From positions 3,782,001 to 3,846,000 of the forward strand of contig NC_021499.1 in assembly GCF_000412695.1 (NCBI RefSeq): DNA of 64,000 nt, written 5' to 3'. Below the pieces are notes generated by a model. It made no database searches. It saw only the letters and a program-made list of their open reading frames with translations, and was not told where the DNA came from. The translations under genes were made by a program, and so were the position numbers. The stretch is from Pseudomonas resinovorans NBRC 106553 (GTDB lineage: Bacteria; Pseudomonadota; Gammaproteobacteria; Pseudomonadales; Pseudomonadaceae). Of the stretch, positions 18,049-28,300 are shown in pieces; position 1 is the first letter of the stretch, and each line of letters begins with the position of its first letter.

Positions 18049-18060
18049 TAGACCAGTCTA
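18049..18060. promoter_or_regulatory. Probable operator of the TetR (LmrA/YxaF-type) regulator
   Basis: A near-palindrome TAGACCAGTCTA followed by TATAG lies 24-36 bp before the first thioesterase gene. From memory it closely matches the operator core bound by LmrA and YxaF of Bacillus subtilis. The regulator encoded as third gene of the operon has an LmrA/YxaF-like architecture. Autoregulation is inferred. Confidence 0.6.
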
Positions 18061-18083
18061 TATAGAAACGGAGATCAGCTTCC

Positions 18084-18509
18084 ATGAAAACCACGTCTCA
18101 GTCCATGCATCAGTTGCTGGAACAGGTCATCGCCGCTACTCCCTTCGCTCGGCTGATGGGCGCCAGGATTCGGGACATCGGCAATGGCATCGCCGAACTG
18201 GAAGTCGACGTGAAACCCGAACTGATGCATCAGCACCACGGCTTCGTGCACGGTGCCGTCATCGGCTTCATGGCCGACAGCGCCTGTGCCTGGGCGGCGG
18301 CATCGGTGGCCGGCGACGTGGTCACGGCGGAATACAAGCTGAACCTGCTGGCACCGGCCAAGGGCGAGCGCCTCTGGGCGCGGGGACGGGTGCTGAAGGG
18401 TGGTGGCCGGACGCTGGTGGTACAGGCCGAGGTGTTCGCCGTGGAGCACGGCCAGGAGAAACAGGTGGCGGTGGCCCTGGCGAGCATCGCCAAGGTAGGC
18501 CAGGCATGA
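18084..18509 (+). CDS. PaaI-family hotdog thioesterase, first copy
   Basis: 141 aa, a single hotdog domain. The segment HQHHGFVHGAVIGFMADSAC (about 50-69) has the HGG/HGA-x-D-type active site of PaaI thioesterases, with the acidic residue in ADSA. They hydrolyse acyl- or aryl-CoA esters and usually act as homotetramers. A GGAGA lies about 9 bp before the ATG. Its stop overlaps the start of the second thioesterase gene (ATGA), indicating coupled translation and perhaps a heteromeric enzyme. Confidence 0.88.
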   Translation: MKTTSQSMHQLLEQVIAATPFARLMGARIRDIGNGIAELEVDVKPELMHQHHGFVHGAVIGFMADSACAWAAASVAGDVVTAEYKLNLLAPAKGERLWARGRVLKGGGRTLVVQAEVFAVEHGQEKQVAVALASIAKVGQA

Positions 18510-18907
18510 GCGTGCCCGAGGGATTCCAGCCGTTGCTGCGCAGCAGCCCGCTGCTCGACCTGCTCGGCCCCTTCTACTCGCGACGCGATGAGCAGCAGCG
18601 GCTGGTGGTGGCGGTTCGGGTGGAGGGCAAGCATTGCAACCATGGCGGTACCGCCCATGGCGGGCTGCTGGGCACCCTGGCCGATGTCGGTCTCGGCTAT
18701 GCCATGGCCTTCTCCCGCGAGCCACCCCAGCCGATGGTCACGGTGGGCCTGCGTCTGGACTTCTGCGCCGCCGCCCGCGTCGGCGACTGGCTCGAAGTGC
18801 ACACCGAGATCGACAAGGTCGGGCAGCGCATGGCCTTCGCTTCAGCGCGGATCCGCGTGGGAGAGCGGCTGGTGGCCAGCGCCAGCGGTGTGTTTCATCT
18901 TCCCTGA
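18506..18907 (+). CDS. PaaI-family hotdog thioesterase, second copy
   Basis: 133 aa hotdog protein beginning at an ATG that overlaps the previous stop codon. The active-site stretch is HCNHGGTAHGGLLGTLADVG (about 44-63), with the HGG-x(5-6)-AD pattern. It is clearly divergent from the first copy, so this is an old duplication or a pair with different substrates. It is followed 47 bp later by the TetR gene, which presumably represses all three genes. Confidence 0.87.
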   Translation: MSVPEGFQPLLRSSPLLDLLGPFYSRRDEQQRLVVAVRVEGKHCNHGGTAHGGLLGTLADVGLGYAMAFSREPPQPMVTVGLRLDFCAAARVGDWLEVHTEIDKVGQRMAFASARIRVGERLVASASGVFHLP

Positions 18908-18954
18908 GGCTCGGGCATGCTTGCCCGCTGCCGCCGTTACCTGGAGAGTCAGGC

Positions 18955-19524
18955 TTGCCGAAGAAATCCAACACCGCCGAGCGTATCGTCCGTGCCACCG
19001 CCGCGCTGCTGGCCAGCCGGGGCTATGCCGGAACCGGCCTGAACGACATCATCGCCCGCGCCAAGGCCCCGAAAGGTTCGCTGTACCACTACTTCCCCGC
19101 CGGCAAGCCGCAGATCGCCAGTGCGGCGATTCACTTCGTCGGCCGCGAGGTGGGCGACTTCCTCGACCAGGCCGGTGGGCAGGCGCCCCATGGGCGGAAT
19201 GTGCTGCGGCGTTTCACGGCGACCCTGCGCGGCTGGCTGGAGGACTCGCAGTTCGCCGAGGCCTGCCCGGTGTTCTCCACCACCCTCAGCATCGATGCCG
19301 AACTGGCACCGGTGCATGCCGAGTGCCGCCAGGTCCTGCAGGCCTGGCATGCCAGCATCGAACGCGCGCTGCTGGCCGATGGCCTGGAAGCGGCGCCCGC
19401 CGCCGCGCGCGCGTGGCTGGTCCTCGCCGCACTGGAGGGCGCCGTCGCCATCGCCCGTGCCGAACAGTCACTCCGAGCCCTGTCCGCGATAGAAACCGAA
19501 CTGCAGGCGTTGCTGCCGGCGTAG
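18955..19524 (+). CDS. TetR family regulator (LmrA/YxaF type)
   Basis: 189 aa from a TTG at 18955, with GGAGAG about 7 bp upstream; no ATG lies at the conserved N-terminus. The HTH is typical TetR: AERIVRATAALLASRGYAGT, then NDIIARAKAPKGSLYHYFP (about 33-51). The C-terminal part, with CPVFSTTLSID and a terminal AVAIARAEQS helix, fits the LmrA/YxaF ligand domain. The operon has a matching operator at 18049-18060. The inducer is unknown; Bacillus relatives respond to flavonoids or lincomycin. Confidence 0.85.
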   Translation: MPKKSNTAERIVRATAALLASRGYAGTGLNDIIARAKAPKGSLYHYFPAGKPQIASAAIHFVGREVGDFLDQAGGQAPHGRNVLRRFTATLRGWLEDSQFAEACPVFSTTLSIDAELAPVHAECRQVLQAWHASIERALLADGLEAAPAAARAWLVLAALEGAVAIARAEQSLRALSAIETELQALLPA

Positions 19525-19530
19525 CTGACG

Positions 19531-20223
19531 CTAGAGGTCGTAGCGCAGAACCAGCGCTAGGGTCCGAGGCGCGCCGACGTCGACGATGTCGCCCTCCCGG
19601 TTGTTGGTGACGTACTCCTTGATGGTGCTACTGGCGGCGTTGAACACCTGGAAGAAGTTGCCGGAGCTGTCGAGCATGCTCACTTGCTGGTCTTTCCAGT
19701 TGGTGTAGTACAGGTTGGCGCGGGCGCGCAGGCTGTCGTCCAGCCAGGAGCCACGGTAGGACAGTTCGTAGTTGGTGGTGTATTCCGGGTCGTAGTCGGC
19801 GTGCCCGCCACCGGCGCGGACGTTCACACCGCCACCGCGATAGCCCTTCTGCACCATGAAGCCCACGTATTGATCCGCCGCGAACTGGTAGTCGACGCCG
19901 ACCTTGGGCAGTAGCGCGTTGAAGGTTTTCGAGACCTTGCCGGGGCTGGAGAAATCATCCTGCTCGACGTCGGTATCGTTCTCTTCGTTGTCGTAGCGCA
20001 GGCCGGTGATCAGCGTCCACTCGGGCGCGAAGGTCCAGTTCAGTTCACCGAACACGGCCTTGTTCTGGATCTCGGTATCGCCTTTGACGGTACCGAGCAA
20101 TGCCCCCGAATCGTTCAGCCTGTCGTGATAGTCGTTGGTGGTACGGCCGTAGTACGCCCCCACGAAATCTCGCAGCGCGTCCCCCTGATAGGCCAATAGC
20201 TTGTATAGCGGCGTGCTGTCGCT
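19531..20223 (-). pseudogene. TonB-dependent receptor, 3' fragment only
   Basis: About 230 residues of beta-barrel remain, ending in the typical aromatic-rich strand LALVLRYDL. The text GELNWTFAPEWTLITGLRYD and GYRGGGVNV are classic for outer-membrane TonB receptors. An intact receptor has about 700 aa with plug domain and TonB box. Here the frame can be read upstream (STPLYKLLAYQGD) only until an in-frame TAA at 20224-20226, and no plug is present. The convergent TetR gene ends 6 bp away. It is a 5'-truncated remnant; the siderophore or substrate cannot be inferred. Confidence 0.8.
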
Positions 20224-20285
20224 TTAAGAAAGCTGCTTCACCCTCTTCCACTTGCCCATCTCCTCCTTCAAGCAAGGGCACATCC

Positions 20286-20528
20286 ATGGATAGAGAAACC
20301 GTGATCCTGCTGGAGGAAATGTTGGAACGCGCCGCCGCCAGCGTCCATGCGGGCCGCACTGCGAGAGAAAGCATCACGATGACGAACCCTACCCGTGAGC
20401 GAATTCGGCTTGCGGGAGAGGCGCTTCTGGAGCGGGCAGCAGACCGGTACCCGGAACTGGGTGCTTATGTCTCATCCAGCACGGAAGGCGTCATCACCCT
20501 CGTGCTGAGGGCTCGTCAGAAGCATTGA
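20286..20528 (+). CDS. small hypothetical protein (80 aa)
   Basis: 80 aa from the ATG at 20286 with a modest AAGG upstream. It is hydrophilic with predicted helices (residues 3-18 and 36-52) and a short C-terminal strand. I do not recognise the family. Codon use looks native (high GC third positions). It starts 60 bp from the broken end of the TonB receptor and may be controlled by sequence uncovered by that truncation. Two imperfect hairpins follow (GCCACTGC 20586/GCAGTGGC 20636, and GAGGCCGTC 20657/GACGGCCTC 20709 followed by TTTT), which could end its transcript. Confidence 0.5.
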   Translation: MDRETVILLEEMLERAAASVHAGRTARESITMTNPTRERIRLAGEALLERAADRYPELGAYVSSSTEGVITLVLRARQKH

Positions 20529-20734
20529 CCACCGACTTGCGACATCACGCCTGCATCGATCCCCTTTTCCGGATAGGGACACATAGCCACTGCGGGCACC
20601 CTTTCCATTAAAAAAGCATTCCCGTGCTCGTGTCTGCAGTGGCTTGTTCGATTTTCGAGGCCGTCCGGCATTTAGTCTCCTCCACCCGAACCGATTGCTC
20701 GCAGCCGCGACGGCCTCTTTTCCTGGTTAGTTAT

Positions 20735-21688
20735 TCAAGGCAAACGTGGCGTCAGCCGATTCTCTTGCGGCACCGGGAAGGGGAAGCCAAGTACGGGGAA
20801 CTTGCCGCGTACACGGTTTTGCGCCTGGCACTTGTGCGTGCAGTTCGTCGAAGGAGGCGCAACTTCCACGGAGTCTTCACCCAGCACACCGCCCATGCGC
20901 CCACCACTGGCAACCCGCCAGACCGACACTCCTCCAAGTTGGCTGATACGGGTAGCAACCTGAGTACTGTCCCGGCCCACGAACTTGGGCGACAGGTCAT
21001 TGGCGAAGTTGACGCGTGGCGTCACCGGTACCGGCGCACAACTGGGGTTGAAGTTCGGTGGAGTGCACAGGGGGAGATTCACGTTCCTGAAGTTGGGGTT
21101 ATCGAAATAGAAAACACCGTCCGCCAATACGTGGGTCAGATCGGTGGTGCCACCGTCTGCACGCGACGGCTCCATTTGGAAGACGCCACCCTGGGCACAG
21201 TCTTTCGCCTGGATTTTCATGCTGACACCGGGGCCATTTCTTGCCAGCAGGACATCGGAGCCGTCCAGCTCAAGCGTCAGGTTCCCGTTCAGTGTCGCCC
21301 CTTGGAGATTTGGTGTTTTGCTCGCGAAGATCGTGGTTGGCACACCACCGGTCATGTCCAGGGGATTGGGCGCGCCAGTCAGGGTGTAGTTGCGAACACC
21401 CAGCGTGGCGGCATCCACTTCAAACACCACGAACTTGCCCCGGACAGTGAATCTGGCACCCAAACCACTCGCGGGAACCGTTGTTTCGGTAAGACCGCTG
21501 ACAGGCCCGCCCGGAAGCTCGACGGTAAATCCGCCCCCCTCGCAGCCTGCGTCCTTAGCGGCATAAGCCTGCTGGCCCAGCAATCCCGACGACAATGCTG
21601 CAAGCGCCAGCAATCCGGCCCTCATCAGGTCAGGCTTCTTTACAGGGAAAGTTGTCGCTGCGGCAGGTGACTCGAATTGGCTGTTCAT
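20735..21688 (-). CDS. putative exported protein of unknown function
   Basis: 317 aa from the ATG at 21688 (GAGGAT upstream). A cationic N-terminus and hydrophobic stretch (residues about 20-40, MRAGLLALAALSSGLLGQQA) end in AYA-A, a signal peptidase site. The mature protein is beta-rich with two Cys pairs (about 210-220 and 287-291) and Pro-rich segments. I do not recognise a domain. It is probably periplasmic or secreted. It is divergent from the CopL-like gene with about 480 bp between them. Confidence 0.6.
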   Translation of the reverse strand: MNSQFESPAAATTFPVKKPDLMRAGLLALAALSSGLLGQQAYAAKDAGCEGGGFTVELPGGPVSGLTETTVPASGLGARFTVRGKFVVFEVDAATLGVRNYTLTGAPNPLDMTGGVPTTIFASKTPNLQGATLNGNLTLELDGSDVLLARNGPGVSMKIQAKDCAQGGVFQMEPSRADGGTTDLTHVLADGVFYFDNPNFRNVNLPLCTPPNFNPSCAPVPVTPRVNFANDLSPKFVGRDSTQVATRISQLGGVSVWRVASGGRMGGVLGEDSVEVAPPSTNCTHKCQAQNRVRGKFPVLGFPFPVPQENRLTPRLP

Positions 21689-22170
21689 GTTGCGATCCTC
21701 ATGTGCTCTGGGAGCGCCAACCAGTCCATACCTGGTCGCCCATAGGGAGCGGCCAGCCAACCAGCACGGCCAACATCTGCAGCGCGATAGCGCAACTGCG
21801 GTTCCGCACCATCCTTCCAAACCAGTCAGCATCGTATTTTACGTGGGATTTTTTCCCACGCACTCAGGCTAGTCCCGACTGCCGGAGAGTCAACGACCGA
21901 GCGTCGGAGTTTGCAGCCGTCCCTGGGGACGGACGCCCACGAAGCAGCTCCGTCGATGAGTCCTGTTCGGCACCACCATGACGAGTGGTCGCTCAGGGAA
22001 AGAGACTGGCTGCTATCGGCTGTGCAAGCAGCCGCTGGCAACCAGTAGCAATCGGCCAAAGGCAGTTGTTTGTCATCGGTCCAGTTCGCTCGAAAACGGA
22101 CGTTTGCCACTACGGAATTCCGGTATCCCGCAATTGCCCGACCTCCTGGCCAACGACTACACTCCGCGCC
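21689..22170. other. Gene-free divergent region before the copper operon
   Basis: 482 bp with no convincing gene. A small hairpin CGTGGG (21842-21847)/CCCACG (21855-21860) with a T-only loop is present. Promoters for the exported protein and for the efflux operon should lie here. I could not recognise a clear CueR or CusR/CopR box by eye. Confidence 0.5.
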
Positions 22171-22515
22171 ATGAACCGGCGCCTTCGCATTCTCCTTGTC
22201 CTGCTGATCAGCCTCGCGCTTCCCCTGAGTGGGATGGCGGGCATCGAGGCGCCGACCGAGCCCTGCCCCATGCAGGCCGCTGGCATGAGCCAGATGGCGG
22301 ACATGGATATGGACTGCTGCCAAGACCACGGCAAGCTGGCCGAACATGGCAAGAAGGCCTGCAAGACGGGGCAGGAATGCAAAACCGGCAGCATGCTCCA
22401 GGTTTCCAGCCTGAAACCACCGGTCACCCTGACCGGACCCGTTCTCGCCGACACTTATCCTGCAGCAGTTCCCGACCGCTCCCCTGCCGACCTCTGGCGA
22501 CCTCCCTGCGCCTGA
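22171..22515 (+). CDS. CopL-like metal-binding small protein
   Basis: 114 aa with a signal-type N-terminus (RRLRILLVLLISLALPLSGMAG) and a Met/Cys/His-rich centre (CPMQAAGMSQMADMDMDCCQDHG, then CKTGQECKTG). This matches small CopL-type proteins found before copper or RND efflux operons. In Xanthomonas CopL is needed for copper induction of copAB, so a sensing or regulatory role is possible. It lies 89 bp before the TolC gene of the cus operon and is probably its first gene. Confidence 0.65.
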   Translation: MNRRLRILLVLLISLALPLSGMAGIEAPTEPCPMQAAGMSQMADMDMDCCQDHGKLAEHGKKACKTGQECKTGSMLQVSSLKPPVTLTGPVLADTYPAAVPDRSPADLWRPPCA

Positions 22516-22604
22516 TTCCTCTCCCCGCCTGAACTCCCACCTGCGTCGCTTGCGACGGCGGGCGGGCATGCGCCTATGCGCTGAATATTCAGAGGAATCG
22601 TCAG

Positions 22605-23861
22605 ATGACTTCCTTGAGTCCTTGCTCCGGGCTGCCTGTCGCCGCAGCCCTGGCAATGATGCTGTTTGCCTTGCCGAGCCTGGGTGCGTCGCTGTCGCTG
22701 GACGACGCGTTGCAATTAGCAGAGCGCAATGCACCGTCGCTGACCGCTCAAGCGGCCAAGCTGGATGCGGCGAAGAATGCCGCGATCCCCGCCGGCGAAC
22801 TGCCGGACCCCAAGCTCGCCCTGGGCGTGCAGAACGTCCCCATCGAGGGTGAAGACCGCTGGAGCCTGGATCGCGACTTCATGACCATGCAGATGGTCGG
22901 TGTGATGCAGGAGATACCCAATAGTGACAAGCGCAAGGCGCGGGTCGAAACGGCCAAGGCCTCGGTGGATCGGGCTGCCGCCGAGGCGGAAGCCGAACGG
23001 GTGAAAGTCCGCCGGGAAACCGCCCTGGCCTGGATCGCGACCTACACCGAACAGCGCAAACTCGCGAGATTCGACGACTTCTTCCGGGAGAACCGGCTGC
23101 TGGCGGAAACCGTCCAGGCCCGCCTGGCGGGAGGCCGTGGCCAGGCGCTGGACGCGGTTGAGCCCCGGCAGGAAGCGGCCCAACTGGCGGAGCAGCAGGA
23201 CGACCTGGCGCTGCTGGTGACCCAGGCGCGCGCGGCACTCAAGCGCTGGATTGGCCAAGAGGCCGCCCTGCCCCTTGCCGGCGGCTTTCCGCACTGGCCC
23301 ATCGACGCATCCAGCTACCTGCACGCCCTGCATCGCCATCCCGAGCTGGCGGCCTACGCACCGATGACACGAGAAGCCGAAGCCCAGGTGCGCGAGGCCG
23401 AAGCGGAGAAGAAATCCGACTGGAGCTGGGAGGTGGACTACCAGCGCCGTGGGCGCGAATTCGGCGACATGATGACCGTGCAATTCACCTTCGACCTGCC
23501 GCTGTTTTCCAGTATTCGCCAAGACCCCAAGATCGCCGCGCGACGAGCTCAGGTCGGTCAGCTGGAGGCCGAGCGCGAAGCCCTGCTGCGTGAGCATGCC
23601 CAGCAACTGGAAACAGACCTGGCGGACTACCAGCGCCTGGATCGGGCAGTGGCCCGCAGCCAGTCCACCCTGGTGCCCCTGGCCGAGGAAAAGGTGGCGC
23701 TCGCCCTGGCGGGTTACCGCGCTGGGAATACCGAGCTGGCCAGTGTCATCGCGGCGCGCCGCGAGCTTGTCCAGGCCAGGCTCAAGGAGCTCGACTTGCA
23801 AGGCTTGAAAGCACTGGCCGGCGCCCGCCTGTACTTCACCTACGGGGAGGGCCGCCCATGA
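22605..23861 (+). CDS. cusC: outer-membrane efflux channel (TolC/CusC family)
   Basis: 418 aa with a signal peptide (cleavage near SLGAS at 27-28) and two tandem OEP repeats rich in long coiled-coil helices (about 75-215 and 245-400). It forms the trimeric outer-membrane channel of the tripartite pump. No lipobox Cys is visible, unlike E. coli CusC. The stop codon overlaps the start of the adaptor gene (ATGA). Confidence 0.85.
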   Translation: MTSLSPCSGLPVAAALAMMLFALPSLGASLSLDDALQLAERNAPSLTAQAAKLDAAKNAAIPAGELPDPKLALGVQNVPIEGEDRWSLDRDFMTMQMVGVMQEIPNSDKRKARVETAKASVDRAAAEAEAERVKVRRETALAWIATYTEQRKLARFDDFFRENRLLAETVQARLAGGRGQALDAVEPRQEAAQLAEQQDDLALLVTQARAALKRWIGQEAALPLAGGFPHWPIDASSYLHALHRHPELAAYAPMTREAEAQVREAEAEKKSDWSWEVDYQRRGREFGDMMTVQFTFDLPLFSSIRQDPKIAARRAQVGQLEAEREALLREHAQQLETDLADYQRLDRAVARSQSTLVPLAEEKVALALAGYRAGNTELASVIAARRELVQARLKELDLQGLKALAGARLYFTYGEGRP

Positions 23862-25336
23862 GCCGCGCAGCCTGGAAGCTACCCGCGCTGATGGGGCTGG
23901 TCCTGCTCGTAGGCGCGGCAGGCGGTTACTGGTTTGCCGCCCAGGGGCGTCCGACGGCAGTGTCCGAGGTCGCCGCCCCCACCGCCACCGACGAGCGCCA
24001 ACCGCTCTACTGGTACGACCCGATGTTCCCGCAGCAGAAGTTCGACAGCCCCGGCAAGTCGCCCTTCATGGACATGCAGCTGGTTCCAAAATTTGCGGAT
24101 GAAGCGAACGACAGTTCATCTGTCCGCATCGAGCCGGGCATCCAGCAGAACCTCGGTGTGCGCTTGGCCACTGTCACCAAGGGGAAGCTGGAGCAAAGCC
24201 TGCAAGTAAGCGGTGTCCTGGCCTTCAATGCGCGCGAGGTGGCACTGGTGCAAGCGCGGGCTGCTGGTTTCGTCGAGCGCACCTACGCCCGCGCGCCTGG
24301 CGATCTGATTGCGGCCGGCGAGCCCCTTGCCGACCTGCTGATACCGGAATGGGCCGCCGCCCAGGAAGAGTTTCTCGCGCTGCGCCGCAGTGGCGACCCG
24401 GCCATGTCGGCTGCGGCTCGCCAGCGTCTGCGCCTGCTCGGGATGCCGATGGAGCTGATCACTCAGGTCGAGCGCGGCGGCAAGGCCAGGCCGGTCATGA
24501 CGCTGACCAGCCCCATCAAGGGTGTGATTCGTGAGCTGGACGTGCGCATTGGCATGACCCTGGCGGCCGGCCAGACCCTGGCCCGGATCAACGGCCTGGA
24601 AAACGTCTGGCTGGAGGCGGCCATCCCGGAGTCCCAGGCTGGGGCATTGCAAATCGGGCAGACGGTCGAAGCGCGGCTGCCCGCCCTACTCGGCGAGGTG
24701 ATCCACGGGGCGCTTTCCAGCGTGCTTCCCGAGAGCGACCCGCAAAGCCGTACGCTGCGCGTGCGCATCGAACTGGCCAATCCCGACGGCCGCTTGCGGC
24801 CAGGCATGAGCGCCCAGGTTCGGCTGAACCAGCCAAGCCAGGCCGACCTGCTGCTGGTGCCCAGTGAAGCGGTCATTCGCACGGGCAAACGCGCGCTCGT
24901 GATGCTCGCGGAAGAAGGCGGTCGCTTCCGCCCGGTTGAAGTCCAGTTGGGCCAGGAGAGCGAGGGTCAGGTGGCGGTGCTCGACGGATTGGCCGCCGGC
25001 CAGCAGGTCGTCGCCTCCGGGCAGTTCCTGATCGACTCTGAAGCCAGCCTGCGGGGTATCGAGGCCAGGGCCCTGGGCACGCCGACGACGTCCATTGACC
25101 GGCCCACCCTGCATGCAGCCGAGGGCAGCATCGTCGAAGTCGGCGCCCAGGAGCTGACGATTTCCCACGGCCCCTTCAAGACCCTGGGGATGCCCGGCAT
25201 GACCATGACCTTTCCCCTGGCCAGGCCCGAACTGGCGCGGGGACTGAAAGCCGGTGACCGCATCAGCCTGAAGGTGCGCGAGGGTGATTCCGGCTTGCTG
25301 ATCGAGCAACTGGAGAAACTGGAGAGCGCGCCATGA
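23858..25336 (+). CDS. cusB: RND periplasmic adaptor CusB with a fused CusF-like domain
   Basis: 492 aa. One N-terminal membrane anchor (8-27) precedes a heavy-metal binding segment [12 protein letters not shown]...[12 protein letters not shown], whose M56, M71 and M73 match the Cu(I)/Ag(I) Met triad of CusB. Barrel, lipoyl and beta-barrel domains follow (about 115-395). A C-terminal extension of about 75 residues (from about 415) is a CusF-like domain with [16 protein letters not shown]. Its metal-capping Trp position is Met or Gly, not Trp. Overlaps both neighbours by 4 bp. Confidence 0.88.
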   Translation: MSRAAWKLPALMGLVLLVGAAGGYWFAAQGRPTAVSEVAAPTATDERQPLYWYDPMFPQQKFDSPGKSPFMDMQLVPKFADEANDSSSVRIEPGIQQNLGVRLATVTKGKLEQSLQVSGVLAFNAREVALVQARAAGFVERTYARAPGDLIAAGEPLADLLIPEWAAAQEEFLALRRSGDPAMSAAARQRLRLLGMPMELITQVERGGKARPVMTLTSPIKGVIRELDVRIGMTLAAGQTLARINGLENVWLEAAIPESQAGALQIGQTVEARLPALLGEVIHGALSSVLPESDPQSRTLRVRIELANPDGRLRPGMSAQVRLNQPSQADLLLVPSEAVIRTGKRALVMLAEEGGRFRPVEVQLGQESEGQVAVLDGLAAGQQVVASGQFLIDSEASLRGIEARALGTPTTSIDRPTLHAAEGSIVEVGAQELTISHGPFKTLGMPGMTMTFPLARPELARGLKAGDRISLKVREGDSGLLIEQLEKLESAP

Positions 25337-28300
25337 TCGAGAAGCTGATTCGCTGGTCGGTCGGCAACCGCTTCCTGGTATTGCTCGCCACCCTGTTTGC
25401 GCTGGCCTGGGGCATCTGGTCGCTGCGCAGCACGCCCATCGATGCCCTGCCCGACCTCTCCGACGTACAGGTCATCATCCGCACACCCTATCCGGGCCAG
25501 GCGCCGCAGATCGTCGAGAACCAGGTCACCTTCCCGTTGACCACCACCATGCTGTCCGTGCCTGGGGCCAAGACCGTCAGGGGCTTCTCGTTCTTCGGCG
25601 ACAGCTTCGTTTACGTGCTGTTCGAGGACGGTACCGACCTGTATTGGGCGCGTTCGCGAGTACTCGAATACCTGAACCAGGTGCAGGGGCGCCTGCCCGC
25701 CGCCGCCAAACCCGCGCTGGGCCCGGACGCCACGGGGGTCGGCTGGATATTCCAGTACGCCCTGGTCGACCGCAGCGGCACCCACGACCTGGCGCAACTG
25801 CGGGCGTTGCAGGACTGGTTCCTCAAGTTCGAGCTGAAAACCCTGCCCAACGTGGCCGAAGTCGCCACGGTGGGCGGCATGGTGAGGCAGTACCAGATCC
25901 AGGTGGACCCGCTCCGCCTCGCTAACCTGGGCATCACCCAGGGCGACGTGGTCGAGGCCATCGACAAGGCCAACCAGGAAGCCGGTGGCGCCGTGCTGGA
26001 ACTGGGCGAGGCCGAGTTCATGGTCAGGGCCACCGGCTACCTGAAGAACCTCGCCGACTTCCGTGCCGTGCCGCTGAAGCTCACCCCCGACGGTACGCCC
26101 ATCACCCTGGGCGATGTGGCAACCATCCAGCTCGGGCCGGAAATGCGCCGGGGCATTGCCGAGCTCGATGGCGAAGGGGAAACCGTTGGCGGCGTGGTGA
26201 TCCTGCGCAGCGGGAAGAACGCGCGTGACACCATTGCCGCCGTGAAGGCCAAGCTCGACGAGTTGCAGAAGAGCCTTCCCGACGGCGTGGAGCTGGTCAT
26301 CACCTACGACCGCAGCCAACTGATCGAGCGGGCGGTGCGCAACCTCAGCCAGAAGCTGATCGAGGAGTTCATCGTGGTCGCCCTGGTCTGCGCCGCGTTC
26401 CTCTGGCACCTGCGCTCGTCCATGGTGGCCATCGTCTCGTTGCCGGTGGGTGTACTGATCGCGTTCGCCGTCATGCGCTACCAGGGCATCAACGCCAACA
26501 TCATGTCGCTGGGCGGGATCGCCATTGCCATAGGCGCCATGGTCGACGCCGCCGTCGTGATGATCGAGAACGCCCACAAGCGCGTCGAGGCCTGGAACGC
26601 CAGCCATCCCGGCGAAACCCTGCGCGGCGAACAGCACTGGCGGGTAATGACCGATGCGGCGGTCGAGGTCGGCCCCGCGTTGTTCTTCAGCCTGATGATC
26701 ATCACCCTGTCGTTCATCCCGGTGTTCACCCTGGAGGCCCAGGAGGGCCGCCTGTTCGGCCCACTGGCATTCACCAAGACCTACGCGATGGCGGCCGCCG
26801 CGGGTTTGTCGGTGACGCTGATTCCGGTGTTGATGGGTTACTGGATACGTGGACGACTGCCAGCCGAGCAGCGCAATCCGCTCAACCGTGGGCTGATTCG
26901 CCTGTACCAGCCGGCCCTGGATGCCGTGCTGCGGCATCCCCGGGCAACCCTGGTAGTCGCGCTGCTGGCATTCCTGACCACGCTTTGGCCGGTGTCGCGG
27001 CTGGGTGGCGAGTTCCTGCCACCGCTGGAAGAGGGCGACCTGCTCTACATGCCCTCCGCCCTGCCCGGCCTCTCCGCGCAGAAAGCCTCGGAGCTGTTGC
27101 AGCAAACCGACCGGCTGATCAGGACTGTCCCGGAAGTGGCGGGCGTGTTCGGCAAGGCCGGACGCGCCGAGTCGGCCACCGACCCGGCGCCCCTGGAGAT
27201 GTTCGAGACCACCGTCCGCTTCAAGCCCAAGGATCAATGGCGAGCCGGAATGACCAGCGACAAGCTGGTGGAAGAGCTGGATCGCGTGGTCAAGGTACCG
27301 GGCCTGACCAATATCTGGATTCCGCCGATTCGCAACCGGATCGACATGCTGGCGACGGGCATCAAGAGCCCCATCGGGGTAAAGGTCGCCGGGACCAATC
27401 TCGCCGAGATCGACCAGGTGACCCAAGCCGTCGAGCATGCCGCCCGGTCGGTGCCCGGCGTGACCTCGGCCCTTGCCGAGCGCCTGACCGGCGGACGCTA
27501 CATAGATATCGACATCGATCGCCAGGCTGCCGCGCGCTACGGGATGAACATCGCCGACGTGCAAGCCATAGTCGCCAGCGCCATTGGCGGCGAGAACATC
27601 GGCGAGACCGTGGAGGGGCTGGCGCGCTATCCCATCAACCTGCGCTACCCCCGTGAGTGGCGGGACTCGGTCGATGCCCTGGAGCGGCTGCCCATCTATA
27701 CCACCCAGGGCGGCCAGATCACCCTTGGCACGGTGGCGCGGGTCCGGATCACCGATGGACCGCCCATGCTCAAGAGCGAAAACGCGCGCCCTTCGGGTTG
27801 GGTGTACATCGACGTTCGCGGGCGAGACCTGGCCTCGGTGGTGGCGGATCTGCGTCAGGCCGTCAAGGCCTCGGTGACACTGGCGCCCGGCATGAGCCTC
27901 AGCTACTCCGGGCAGTTCGAATTCCTGGAGCGGGCCAATGCCCGCCTGAAGCTGGTGGTGCCGGCCACATTGGCGATCATCTTCGTCCTCCTCTACCTCA
28001 CCTTCGGCCGCTTCGACGAGGCCCTGCTGATCATGGCCACGCTGCCCTTCGCGCTGACCGGAGGCGTCTGGTTCCTCTACCTGATGGGCTTCAACCTGTC
28101 GGCCGCCACCGGAGTGGGCTTCATCGCCCTGGCCGGTGTGGCGGCCGAATTCGGCGTGATCATGCTGCTCTACCTGAAGAACGCCTGGACCGAGACGCAG
28201 GATGCCGGACACACGACAAACGAAGACTTGCGTGGCGCCATTCGGGAGGGGGCGGTACAGCGCGTACGCCCCAAGGCCATGACCGTCGCCGTGATCATCG

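Noticed and set aside
20624..21670. 348-codon plus-strand open frame opposite the exported protein
   Set aside because: No signal peptide, domain or RBS, while the minus-strand frame has all the marks of an exported protein.
22171..22515. Reading the CopL-like protein from further upstream (21985)
   Set aside because: The added 62 residues resemble no protein and would hide the signal peptide.
24967..28212. A very long open frame (over 1000 codons) on the minus strand
   Set aside because: It lies antisense to cusB/cusA and its translation is low-complexity and His/Gly/Gln-rich without domains, the usual shadow of a high-GC gene.
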